Positions 1 through 5,960 of a stretch of 13,493 nt of DNA are shown here, in pieces. Position numbers and translations under genes: made by a program. The notes under the pieces are model-generated. The model was not told the DNA's origin, did not search any database, and saw only the letters and a list, made by a program, of their open reading frames with translations. The DNA lies in NCBI GenBank assembly GCA_022425585.1, contig JAKMFF010000001.1, forward strand, positions 1 to 13,493. Reading direction: 5' to 3'. The stretch comes from Candidatus Poseidoniaceae archaeon (lineage in GTDB: Archaea > Thermoplasmatota > Poseidoniia > Poseidoniales > Poseidoniaceae). How positions within the stretch are numbered: position 1 is the stretch's first letter; each line of letters opens with the position of its first letter.

Positions 1-1010
1 AGCGAGCCAGAGCAAGTGCTGTAAATTTTCGAACCATCTTTACTGAGCGAGGCGATGCTTCAATCGAACGTCTAAAAAATAGCAAAATAATCGCTGGTGA
101 TGGCACTAAGGGTGAAGAAATAATTAATCTACTGGGCCAGAACAATACCGAACTAAAGATTGCTTTTCTACACCTAGACCCTGCCCGTCCACGCAATAGT
201 AGAGAACATTCACTCAGTGAAATGGCCCCAAAGTTACAAGATGTGTTCGCAGGATGGCAAGATTATCTTCTTACTAGTCCAAACGGGCCGCCAATTTTAC
301 TGGATCTATCCCCGCGGCTTTCAAATGAACAAATGCTTGAGGTAGAATCACTTGTTGAACAGTTCTGGCCAAATTCTAACAAAACATGGGCCTGGACTTC
401 AAGGGGCAGGGGGAGGGTAGACCGACTTGCTCTTTGGATAGGGCCTATTGCCGAGCCGGGAATTTCTCGACGATTTGTCAGAATCCCGCCAGACCCCAAG
501 CAGCCACCATATGAGATGTTAGGCGGGCAACCACTGCAACTTGAAAAAAAACAACTGATAGTCAACGACAGGGTTCCAAAAAGAGGCGAATTCGTCTCAA
601 TCATAGACTCTGCTTTAGTTGAATCAGGTATGGCAGAAGATTGGCTTGAATCGCTAAACATTGGTGAAGAATACGCATGGGCGACGGTTACTGGCAGAAG
701 ACCGACAATATATCATGCAAAAAAACTCAATAACATTCCGCTAGGGAGTGAAATCCTAGTCCAATGCACCGGCAAAATCGTTGACCTAATTCACCGTGAT
801 TTAACCTTGGAAACGGTTGACTCCTTTGTTGAAATTTGCTTAACCAACGACATCAAGAAACTAACGATAAGAGCTAATCTTCCGCCGGAATTACATCCCA
901 AACTTCAGGGTTCTTTTGATCGGCAGTTAGCCAAGCGACACGGGTCAAGAGAAGCCTTTCTGCTCAAGCGACCAAATCATGCAACATTTTTGCTGTGTAT
1001 AACCTCGTAA
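1..1010 (+). CDS. Class I SAM-dependent methyltransferase with THUMP-like C-terminal domain (5' partial)
   Basis: The reading frame is open from base 3 to the TAA at 1008-1010, giving 335 visible residues; the true start and the SAM-binding N-terminal part lie before the window. An ATG at 222 is internal, because the frame upstream of it is open and conserved-looking. Visible residues 57-62 (HLDPAR) match the DPAR motif of this methyltransferase family, and LDLSPRL at about 100-106 fits its following 'K-SPG' strand. The last 150 or so residues resemble the THUMP-like domain: an EFVSIIDSALVESGMAEDWL segment, then a terminal 'IKK-L-x-R ... L...G..EAFLLKRP' unit. Such proteins are presumed RNA or nucleic-acid methyltransferases, and the exact target is unknown. 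The family is mostly described from bacteria, so an archaeal copy is of note. The gene ends 121 bases before the ribosomal operon and probably belongs to a different transcript. The family call is from recalled motifs, not a search. Confidence 0.7.
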   Translation, partial: RARASAVNFRTIFTERGDASIERLKNSKIIAGDGTKGEEIINLLGQNNTELKIAFLHLDPARPRNSREHSLSEMAPKLQDVFAGWQDYLLTSPNGPPILLDLSPRLSNEQMLEVESLVEQFWPNSNKTWAWTSRGRGRVDRLALWIGPIAEPGISRRFVRIPPDPKQPPYEMLGGQPLQLEKKQLIVNDRVPKRGEFVSIIDSALVESGMAEDWLESLNIGEEYAWATVTGRRPTIYHAKKLNNIPLGSEILVQCTGKIVDLIHRDLTLETVDSFVEICLTNDIKKLTIRANLPPELHPKLQGSFDRQLAKRHGSREAFLLKRPNHATFLLCITS

Positions 1011-1015
1011 TTTTC

Positions 1016-1043
1016 TTGAAATTGTCATTATTTCGAATTTCAA
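1016..1043. repeat. Inverted repeat just after the methyltransferase gene
   Basis: TTGAAATT (1016-1023) and AATTTCAA (1036-1043) form a perfect 8-bp dyad with a 12-base spacer. It starts five bases after the stop codon and is preceded by a TTTT run at 1011-1014. It may be a weak terminator of the methyltransferase transcript or a protein-binding dyad; its AT-rich stem makes a stable RNA hairpin doubtful. Confidence 0.35.
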
Positions 1044-1045
1044 AA

Positions 1046-1086
1046 ACCTACCTCCGTATCGCGGTCTTGATATATGGGAGGTTGGT
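1046..1086. repeat. Imperfect inverted repeat flanking a TATA-like box upstream of rpsM
   Basis: ACCTACCTCC (1046-1055) pairs with GGAGGTTGGT (1077-1086) at 9 of 10 positions, with a 21-base spacer holding the TATA-like sequence at 1067-1076. If transcription starts downstream of the TATA box, this is a DNA-level dyad that could act as an operator. If it starts further upstream, it would be a leader hairpin with a GC-rich stem. Confidence 0.4.
1067..1076 (+). promoter_or_regulatory. Possible TATA box of the rpsM-rpoD operon
   Basis: TTGATATATG is the most TATA-like sequence in the 121-base gap. A start about 25 bases downstream (near 1098) would leave a leader of roughly 35 bases with a good Shine-Dalgarno. 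There is no clear purine-rich BRE upstream, so this is tentative. Confidence 0.33.
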
Positions 1087-1118
1087 CGGGAACTTGCTTG
1101 ACACTATGTGTAAGCATC

Positions 1119-1125
1119 AAGGTGA
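1119..1125 (+). promoter_or_regulatory. Ribosome binding site of rpsM
   Basis: AAGGTGA lies six bases before the ATG at 1132 and complements the CACCT core at the 3' end of archaeal 16S rRNA, which supports the chosen start. Confidence 0.7.
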
Positions 1126-1131
1126 ATCAAA

Positions 1132-1599
1132 ATGGCACAATCGAAAACCGAAGACTTAGGTGAAGATTTTTCTTACATACTTCGTATGGCAGATACCGAT
1201 ATCGATGGTCTAAAACCGCTGGCTACAGCGCTAACTGCTGTCAAAGGAGTAGGTGCAAGAACCGCCAATCAAATTTGCCGAAATACCGGCTTTAGCGCCT
1301 TTGCGCTTGCCGGACATTTGTCAGTTGAAGACCAAGAAAAACTCCGTGTAGCAATTGAAGGCTACAATGAATCGGTTCCGCTATGGATGCTCAACCGCCA
1401 AAGAGACTTAGAAACAGGGGACGAAATCCACCTCACTGGACAACAAGTTTCGTTAACACTCAAAGACGATATTACCAGACTACGTTCTATCAAATGTTAC
1501 CGTGGTGTAAGACACGCTAGCGGCAACAAAGTACGTGGTCAGCGAGGACGTTCGAACGGCCGTGGCGGCCTAACACTTGGTGTAAGCAAGAAGAAGTGA
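1132..1599 (+). CDS. rpsM: 30S ribosomal protein S13 (uS13)
   Basis: This is a small-subunit protein at the head of the ribosome, contacting 16S rRNA, S19 and the intersubunit bridges. The 155-residue length fits archaeal S13, which is longer than the bacterial form. Recognisable parts are an N-terminal strand with LRMADTDIDG, the helix-hairpin-helix-like AVKGVGARTANQIC at about residues 37-50, and the basic C-terminal tail (RHASGNKVRGQRGRSNGR, then GVSKKK) that reaches the decoding region. It is first in the order S13-S4-S11-rpoD, the archaeal counterpart of the bacterial alpha operon. The start is fixed by the AAGGTGA six bases upstream. S4 follows after ten bases, so the genes are surely co-transcribed. 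Confidence 0.98.
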   Translation: MAQSKTEDLGEDFSYILRMADTDIDGLKPLATALTAVKGVGARTANQICRNTGFSAFALAGHLSVEDQEKLRVAIEGYNESVPLWMLNRQRDLETGDEIHLTGQQVSLTLKDDITRLRSIKCYRGVRHASGNKVRGQRGRSNGRGGLTLGVSKKK

Positions 1600-1609
1600 G
1601 GGATTTAAC

Positions 1610-2260
1610 ATGGGAGAGCCAAAGTTTTCGAGACCAAAGTTTGACACGCCTTCACATCCATGGAAGGCTGCAAGAATAGAAGAAGAACACGCAATTAAAG
1701 CCCAGCACGGGCTTAAGAACATGCGTGAAATCTGGAAGGCCAAATCTCAATTAAGACGCCATCGAAGACAAGCAATGCGCTTGATTGGTATGGTTGATAC
1801 AAGTGAAGGGCACGGCAAGAAAGAGATGGAAGATCTACTTCGCTCCCTCAACAATAAGGGTCTAATTCAATCTGATGCATCGCTGGACGACATCTTATCT
1901 TTGGGCACCGAAGATATCCTAAACCGAAGACTACAAGCTCAAGTATACTACAAAGGACTTGCAACCACTATGAAGCAAGCAAGACAACTAGTAATCCATG
2001 GACTAATTTGCATCGGAGAACAAAAGGTAACCATTCCATCATACCCAGTTTCTAGAGACGAAGAAGAACACATCAAGTATCACTCTAGTAGCGAACTTAA
2101 CAATCCTGAACACGCAATCAGAAAGGCAATTGAAGGTCGAAGAGAGAAAGCAGAATATGCGGTAGACGAAGTCGACCCAGAAGCAACTCCAGAGTTTGCT
2201 GCTGAAGTAAAAGCGGCAGCTGAAGCAGCACCATCAGTGGAAAAAGGAGGCGATGAGTGA
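1610..2260 (+). CDS. rpsD: 30S ribosomal protein S4 (uS4)
   Basis: This is a primary 16S rRNA-binding protein that nucleates the 5' domain and helps form the mRNA entry site. The 216-residue product has a basic N-terminal part (residues 1-60, with LRRHRRQAMRLIG), a central helical region and an S4 RNA-binding domain at about residues 103-160 (DILNRRLQAQVYYKG, ARQLVIHGLICIG). The last 35 residues form an acidic, alanine-rich tail beyond the conserved core. Bacterial S4 represses its own alpha operon translationally; whether this one does is unknown. The stop codon TGA at 2258-2260 overlaps the ATG of rpsK by one base, implying translational coupling. GTGAGGGA, overlapping the rpsM stop, may serve as the Shine-Dalgarno for the ATG at 1610. 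Confidence 0.98.
   Translation: MGEPKFSRPKFDTPSHPWKAARIEEEHAIKAQHGLKNMREIWKAKSQLRRHRRQAMRLIGMVDTSEGHGKKEMEDLLRSLNNKGLIQSDASLDDILSLGTEDILNRRLQAQVYYKGLATTMKQARQLVIHGLICIGEQKVTIPSYPVSRDEEEHIKYHSSSELNNPEHAIRKAIEGRREKAEYAVDEVDPEATPEFAAEVKAAAEAAPSVEKGGDE
2246..2250 (+). promoter_or_regulatory. Ribosome binding site of rpsK inside rpsD
   Basis: GGAGG in the last codons of rpsD lies nine bases before the ATG at 2260. This favours that ATG over the adjacent GTG at 2257. Confidence 0.6.
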
Positions 2261-2643
2261 TGACTCGCAGAGCAATTGTCAACATCTTTAGTTCCTACAA
2301 TAACATTCTAATGACGGCTACCGATTTAACCGGTGCTGAAACAATCACCACCTGCTCAGGTGGCCAAATGGTAAAATCTTCAAAAGACAGTGGTGGGCAA
2401 TTTGCCGCTACTAGAGCGGCAGAAAAATTAGCTGACGCATTAAAAGACAAAGAATTCACACAACTAATTGTCAAATACCGAGCACCTGGTGGCAACTTGT
2501 CAAATAATACCGGGCCCGGTGCACAAGCAGCAATCAGAGCTTTGACTCGTGCTGGAATGACAATTACAAGAATTGAAGACGTAACTCCAATAGCCCACGA
2601 TGGAACCAAGAAGAAAGGCGGCCGTCGTGGTAGAAGAGTTTGA
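2260..2643 (+). CDS. rpsK: 30S ribosomal protein S11 (uS11)
   Basis: This platform protein of the small subunit contacts the 3' region of 16S rRNA near the mRNA exit. The product is 127 residues from ATG 2260, the usual size for archaea. It shows the family core: an N-terminal SSYNNILMTATDLTG segment, GGQMVKSSKDSGGQFAATRA, then TGPGAQAAIRAL, IEDVTPIAHDG and a very basic end (KKKGGRRGRRV). The start could instead be GTG 2257, one codon earlier, but the ATG has better spacing from GGAGG and overlaps the rpsD stop as TGATG. The rpoD start follows 15 bases after the stop. Confidence 0.97.
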   Translation: MTRRAIVNIFSSYNNILMTATDLTGAETITTCSGGQMVKSSKDSGGQFAATRAAEKLADALKDKEFTQLIVKYRAPGGNLSNNTGPGAQAAIRALTRAGMTITRIEDVTPIAHDGTKKKGGRRGRRV

Positions 2644-2646
2644 TTT

Positions 2647-2654
2647 AGAGGTGA
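2647..2654 (+). promoter_or_regulatory. Ribosome binding site of rpoD
   Basis: AGAGGTGA lies four bases before the GTG at 2659. It is one of the strongest Shine-Dalgarno sequences in the window and supports a GTG start, as no ATG lies near. Confidence 0.7.
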
Positions 2655-2658
2655 TATA

Positions 2659-3588
2659 GTGAAAGCAGAAGTCGTATCAGGATGGCCAAGAAACAACTCG
2701 ATTAGGATCTCAATTAGCGAGACCGATGCATCTCAAGTGAATGCAATTCGTCGAGCATTGATTTCAGATGTGCCTAAGTTGGCAATTAATAGAGTCAACT
2801 TTAGCCAGGGAGTAGTTGAGACAAATGGAGAGATTCTAGAATCGGTTAACGTACTGCCAGATGAAGTACTTGCTCACAGACTTGCAATGATCCCAATTCC
2901 AACTTTTCCCGATGAAGATTTACAGCCATTCGATACATGTAGCATCTGTATAGACCTAGTTGAATCAGAGAAAGGTTGCCCAACCTGTCAGGTATTATAC
3001 TCACTCAATATCCAAGGCCCTGCAGCTGACGCTGAAGAAGAACACATCACGGTTTACGCTGGAGATTTAACAACGATTTCTGACCCAATGTTTGATATCA
3101 AAGAAGAACATAGAAAAATTCCACTTACCATCTTGTCAAAAGGACAATACTTGGAATTATACGCCTTTGCTACCCTTGGCAGAGGCTCGTCTCATCAAAA
3201 GTGGTCTCCTGCAGCAGGAATTGGTTTTACGGTTCGCAGAGTTGCTAAACTTAACAATGCTAAGAAAGCAGATGTGCTATTTGCTTTGAATCTGAAGACT
3301 AGTGACGGTCGTGATATCGATGCAAAATTGTTTGGCAAGGACAAGAAAATTGATGACATTAATACAGTTATCGATCTTGAAAGAGCCCTACACCAAGTAG
3401 GACCTGGAACAGGCAGAGATGCAGATTTCGCTAATGCAATAACCATGGAAGACATGGAAGGAAGCTACATTTTATCGTACGAGACTGATGGAAGTATGAG
3501 TCCTGAGACTGCATTTAATCTTGCAATGGATGAGTTATCTAATAGATTCACCAACCTTAACGGCGAAATTAAAACAGCATTAAAGTGA
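2659..3588 (+). CDS. rpoD: DNA-directed RNA polymerase subunit D
   Basis: This is the archaeal homologue of bacterial alpha and eukaryotic Rpb3; it pairs with subunit L to start polymerase assembly. Dimerisation-domain features are at residues 27-48 (VNAIRRALISDVPKLAIN) and 66-80 (LPDEVLAHRLAMIPI). Domain 2 carries a zinc-type loop with C94, C97, C107 and C110 (CSIC...GCPTC), followed by the conserved GRGSSHQKWSPAAG at about 174-187. The region at about 193-268, where many archaeal D subunits carry a ferredoxin-like domain with 4Fe-4S cysteines, is present but has no cysteine. At 309 residues it is longer than most D subunits. The GTG start is set by AGAGGTGA. It is the last gene of the operon; its TGA lies within a hairpin shared with convergent purM. 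This is not the bacterial sigma factor of the same symbol. Confidence 0.96.
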   Translation: MKAEVVSGWPRNNSIRISISETDASQVNAIRRALISDVPKLAINRVNFSQGVVETNGEILESVNVLPDEVLAHRLAMIPIPTFPDEDLQPFDTCSICIDLVESEKGCPTCQVLYSLNIQGPAADAEEEHITVYAGDLTTISDPMFDIKEEHRKIPLTILSKGQYLELYAFATLGRGSSHQKWSPAAGIGFTVRRVAKLNNAKKADVLFALNLKTSDGRDIDAKLFGKDKKIDDINTVIDLERALHQVGPGTGRDADFANAITMEDMEGSYILSYETDGSMSPETAFNLAMDELSNRFTNLNGEIKTALK

Positions 3589-3602
3589 AATAACTCACTT
3601 TA
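3581..3602. terminator. Shared hairpin between convergent rpoD and purM
   Basis: TAAAGTGA (3581-3588) and TCACTTTA (3595-3602) form a perfect 8-bp stem with a six-base loop. The rpoD stop TGA (3586-3588) is in the left arm and the purM stop TAA (3602-3600, minus strand) is in the right arm. As a dyad it could work for both transcripts. No long T-run follows, so a terminator role is inferred from position and symmetry. Confidence 0.5.
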
Positions 3603-4718
3603 GTAATGAGTAAATTCGACATCAGCACTTAGATGGACCACCTTATGTCCATTGTCAGTTACTTTGCCAATAACTTGAACACCGCTCATCTTTTCTGATA
3701 ACCAGTTGGTCATTTCTACAGCATGCTTTGCATCTACTGCGATTATCATACCGCAACCCATGTTGAATGTACGATACATCTCCCAAGTATCAACACCTCC
3801 AGTCTTTGCCAACCATTTGAATTCAGGATGCACAGGCAACGGGTCATCAATTTCCCAACCAAGTGTCTTATGTAATCTCAAAAGATTCGACAAACCACCA
3901 CCAGTGACGTGACATATGCCATGTATATCATTAACAGTGAAAGGAGATTCTGCTGACTGCGCTAATTTAATCAAATCAACAACTGGGTCACAGTATATTT
4001 TGGTAGGATTAAGAAAAACCTCTCCTAGCGTAACCCGCTCATTTTCGACAAATCGTAATATTTCTCTACCATTAGATGCGGTTTCAAACGGGGCCGAATC
4101 ATGATATGAAAATCCCGAATGATCAATAATTCGTCTTACCAATGAATATCCATTTGAGTGAATGCCCGAGGACGGCAGACCAATCAACACATCGCCCGCT
4201 TGGAGATTCTCTCCAGTAATTGCTTCATTCTTTTTCAGATATCCAAGGGCAGTACCAGATAAGTCAAGTTCAGTGACAATTCCTGGTAATGATGCAGTTT
4301 CTCCACCCGCTAAGGTAACTCTAGCCAATCTACAAGCTTCGGCAAGAGATGCTCCAAGTGCAGCATGTACTTCGGGGTCTGGTTTAGGCACAGCAACATA
4401 GTCGACAAAAGCAATTGGCTCAGCGCCAACACACAACAAATCATTGACATTCATTGCCATACAATCAATTCCTACACCAGCCCATTGGTTTAGTAAGGAG
4501 GCAATTTGCAACTTGCTCCCAACTCCATCTGTAGCTAAGGCAAGTAAATTATCGCCGAATTCAATCAAGCCACCAAACCCGCCTGGCAAATCTACCGGCG
4601 CACCTGGAGTCCCTGTAGGTCTGACAGATTTTCCTAATGAGGAGATTAGAGATGCTACTGCTGAGCCCTCTAAGTCAATGTCGACGCCAGCACTGGCGTA
4701 ATCCATCTTATCTGTCAT
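3600..4718 (-). CDS. purM: Phosphoribosylformylglycinamidine cyclo-ligase (AIR synthase)
   Basis: This enzyme catalyses the ATP-dependent ring closure of FGAM to aminoimidazole ribonucleotide in de novo purine synthesis, in the cytosol. The 372-residue protein shows the whole PurM pattern: YASAGVDID (7-15), TDGVGSKL (63-70), GIDCMAMNVNDLL (83-95), GGETASLPGI (138-147), SSGIHSNGYSLVRRI (183-197), NPTKIY (237-242), HVTGGGL (270-276) and EMYRTFNMGCGM (313-324). I chose ATG 4718 because GGGAG lies four bases upstream and the N-terminus then matches the family. An in-frame TTG at 4760 would add 14 residues and overlap the esterase stop. It is second in a two-gene minus-strand unit behind the esterase and converges on rpoD. 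No other purine gene is in view. Confidence 0.97.
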   Translation of the reverse strand: MTDKMDYASAGVDIDLEGSAVASLISSLGKSVRPTGTPGAPVDLPGGFGGLIEFGDNLLALATDGVGSKLQIASLLNQWAGVGIDCMAMNVNDLLCVGAEPIAFVDYVAVPKPDPEVHAALGASLAEACRLARVTLAGGETASLPGIVTELDLSGTALGYLKKNEAITGENLQAGDVLIGLPSSGIHSNGYSLVRRIIDHSGFSYHDSAPFETASNGREILRFVENERVTLGEVFLNPTKIYCDPVVDLIKLAQSAESPFTVNDIHGICHVTGGGLSNLLRLHKTLGWEIDDPLPVHPEFKWLAKTGGVDTWEMYRTFNMGCGMIIAVDAKHAVEMTNWLSEKMSGVQVIGKVTDNGHKVVHLSADVEFTHY

Positions 4719-4722
4719 AGTA

Positions 4723-4727
4723 CTCCC
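4723..4727 (-). promoter_or_regulatory. Ribosome binding site of purM
   Basis: Read on the minus strand, GGGAG is followed by TACT and the ATG at 4718. This decides the start in favour of the ATG over the upstream TTG at 4760. Confidence 0.55.
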
Positions 4728-4756
4728 AGCAACAGGCAGGCAATGAATAAACCGGC

Positions 4757-5761
4757 TCAAGAGTAGAGTGCCTTAGCAAGCAGAGGCATACTGGTATCCA
4801 ACCGATAATCAATGCCAGAATGCGTACCTTGGAACTCTTCCCAGTGGTGTTTAACGCCATATTTGCCTAGTAATTCAACAAATACTCTACTGCCATATTG
4901 TATGCCATATTGATCAGCATCTCCGCAATCAATAAACAACAGTTCTAGCGACGATAATGAATTATGATTCATCTTGACTGATTCAACAGGGTCATACTCT
5001 AGCCAATTATTCCAGAGTTCTAAGTCTACAGAACAAGTCGTTAGGTCAAACGGCAACGTCAATTCAGCAGTCTTACCATATGAGGCAGACATTGCACAAA
5101 TCATCAATGCATGGAAATCATCGCCACTTAACTTGCTGCAACCTTTTACGTGATTCAAGAAATTTTCTAAACCGCCAACCCGGTTAATCTGAGTCGCAGT
5201 TTTATGAAAATCAGCCTGGTATAGATTTTCAAAACCAGCGTCACCAGAATGTGACGCTATCGCATGCCATTGGCCAGGGTTGTGTAGTGCATTGTGTAGT
5301 GCACCATAGCCGCCAGAAGATTTGCCGAATAACGCGAATTTCCCATTGGTCATGTATCTTTGAGAAAGTTCTTGTTTCAAAGGACCATTGAGCCAAGAAC
5401 TCCATTGTCCTAGGATAGGGGAATCAACAAACTGGTTACCTCCAAGAGAGGTAAAACAATCAGGCATAACCAGTATTGTCGGCCTCATCAATCCATCATT
5501 GACTAATCTTTCATGTCGTTGAGGAAGCGTCTCTGAAAAGGCTCTCCAACCAGCTCTGGCTAGTCCAGACGAAGTGAATGGTGCAAGGTAAATCATTACC
5601 GGTAAACGCTCCCCCTGGTTAATAGCCTCTAGCCCTTGTACTGGAATATGAACCAAGACCTCTCTTGTAAGCGGGTCACCTAGTGAATTAGCGAGCAATG
5701 GTGAGTGAAATGAAAACCGCTCAAGCAGACCCATTGTAGGGGCGAAATTATGTTCGGGCAT
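4757..5761 (-). CDS. Putative esterase, alpha/beta hydrolase (esterase D / S-formylglutathione hydrolase-like family)
   Basis: This is a 334-residue serine hydrolase of the 'putative esterase' family (type PF00756). The nucleophile elbow GKSSGGYGAL at about 146-155 gives catalytic S148; the likely acid is D281 in DCGDADQY (278-285), and the histidine is H314 in GTHSG. Strands before the elbow carry LPVMIYLAPF (53-62, oxyanion-hole region) and TILVMPD (95-101). There is no signal peptide or membrane segment, so it is probably cytosolic. The substrate cannot be read from the sequence; S-formylglutathione, acyl esters or mycolyl-type substrates are all used by relatives. ATG 5761 is the first start, with ATG 5734 as an alternative; neither has a clear Shine-Dalgarno, so the transcript may be nearly leaderless. 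The stop is 38 bases before purM, suggesting co-transcription without an obvious functional link. Confidence 0.85.
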   Translation of the reverse strand: MPEHNFAPTMGLLERFSFHSPLLANSLGDPLTREVLVHIPVQGLEAINQGERLPVMIYLAPFTSSGLARAGWRAFSETLPQRHERLVNDGLMRPTILVMPDCFTSLGGNQFVDSPILGQWSSWLNGPLKQELSQRYMTNGKFALFGKSSGGYGALHNALHNPGQWHAIASHSGDAGFENLYQADFHKTATQINRVGGLENFLNHVKGCSKLSGDDFHALMICAMSASYGKTAELTLPFDLTTCSVDLELWNNWLEYDPVESVKMNHNSLSSLELLFIDCGDADQYGIQYGSRVFVELLGKYGVKHHWEEFQGTHSGIDYRLDTSMPLLAKALYS

Positions 5762-5803
5762 GATAGGGCTACAGGGTCATTACTGATTTGTTAAACGGTT
5801 CCG

Positions 5804-5811
5804 CATAATTA
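5804..5811 (-). promoter_or_regulatory. Possible TATA-like element for the esterase-purM unit
   Basis: On the minus strand TAATTATG sits about 43 bases before the esterase ATG, which would give a leader of under 20 bases. This fits the lack of a Shine-Dalgarno, but the match to a TATA box is weak. Confidence 0.22.
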
Positions 5812-5902
5812 CAATGGACACTGGTTTTTTGGCAGTAAAGCGGCTACAGAACCCACTAACTTTCCAGTGGAAACGCAGGGGTAGTAAGAATCTACAGAAG
5901 TA

Positions 5903-5912
5903 ATCATATACC
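5903..5912 (+). promoter_or_regulatory. Probable TATA box of the mcm transcript
   Basis: ATCATATACC is the best TATA-like sequence in the 199-base region between the diverging esterase and mcm genes. A start about 25 bases downstream would leave a leader of roughly 25-30 bases ending in AAAAGGTG. The rest of the divergent region holds short inverted matches (CCACT/AGTGG near 5852-5870) and three CTACAG copies, with no clear function. Confidence 0.42.
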
Positions 5913-5946
5913 CTCGACGAATAGAATGACAGTCTACCCAGACAAG

Positions 5947-5954
5947 AAAAGGTG
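5947..5954 (+). promoter_or_regulatory. Ribosome binding site of mcm
   Basis: AAAAGGTG lies six bases before ATG 5961. The GTG at 5952, in frame with the gene, is part of this Shine-Dalgarno and should not be read as the start. Confidence 0.65.
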
Positions 5955-5960
5955 CTATCA

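Noticed and set aside
263..661. Open frame of 132 codons on the minus strand within the methyltransferase gene
   Set aside because: It is antisense to a frame with clear family motifs, has a low-complexity Ser/Gly-rich product and no ribosome binding site.
2295..2696. Open frame of 133 codons on the minus strand over rpsK
   Set aside because: It is the shadow of a conserved ribosomal protein gene, with no Shine-Dalgarno and no known family.
5762..5960. Possible replication origin or small RNA beside mcm (three CTACAG copies, short dyads)
   Set aside because: The repeats are six to eight bases with no ORB-like motif, there is no cdc6/orc1 gene nearby, and there is no convincing RNA structure; it is read as a divergent promoter region.
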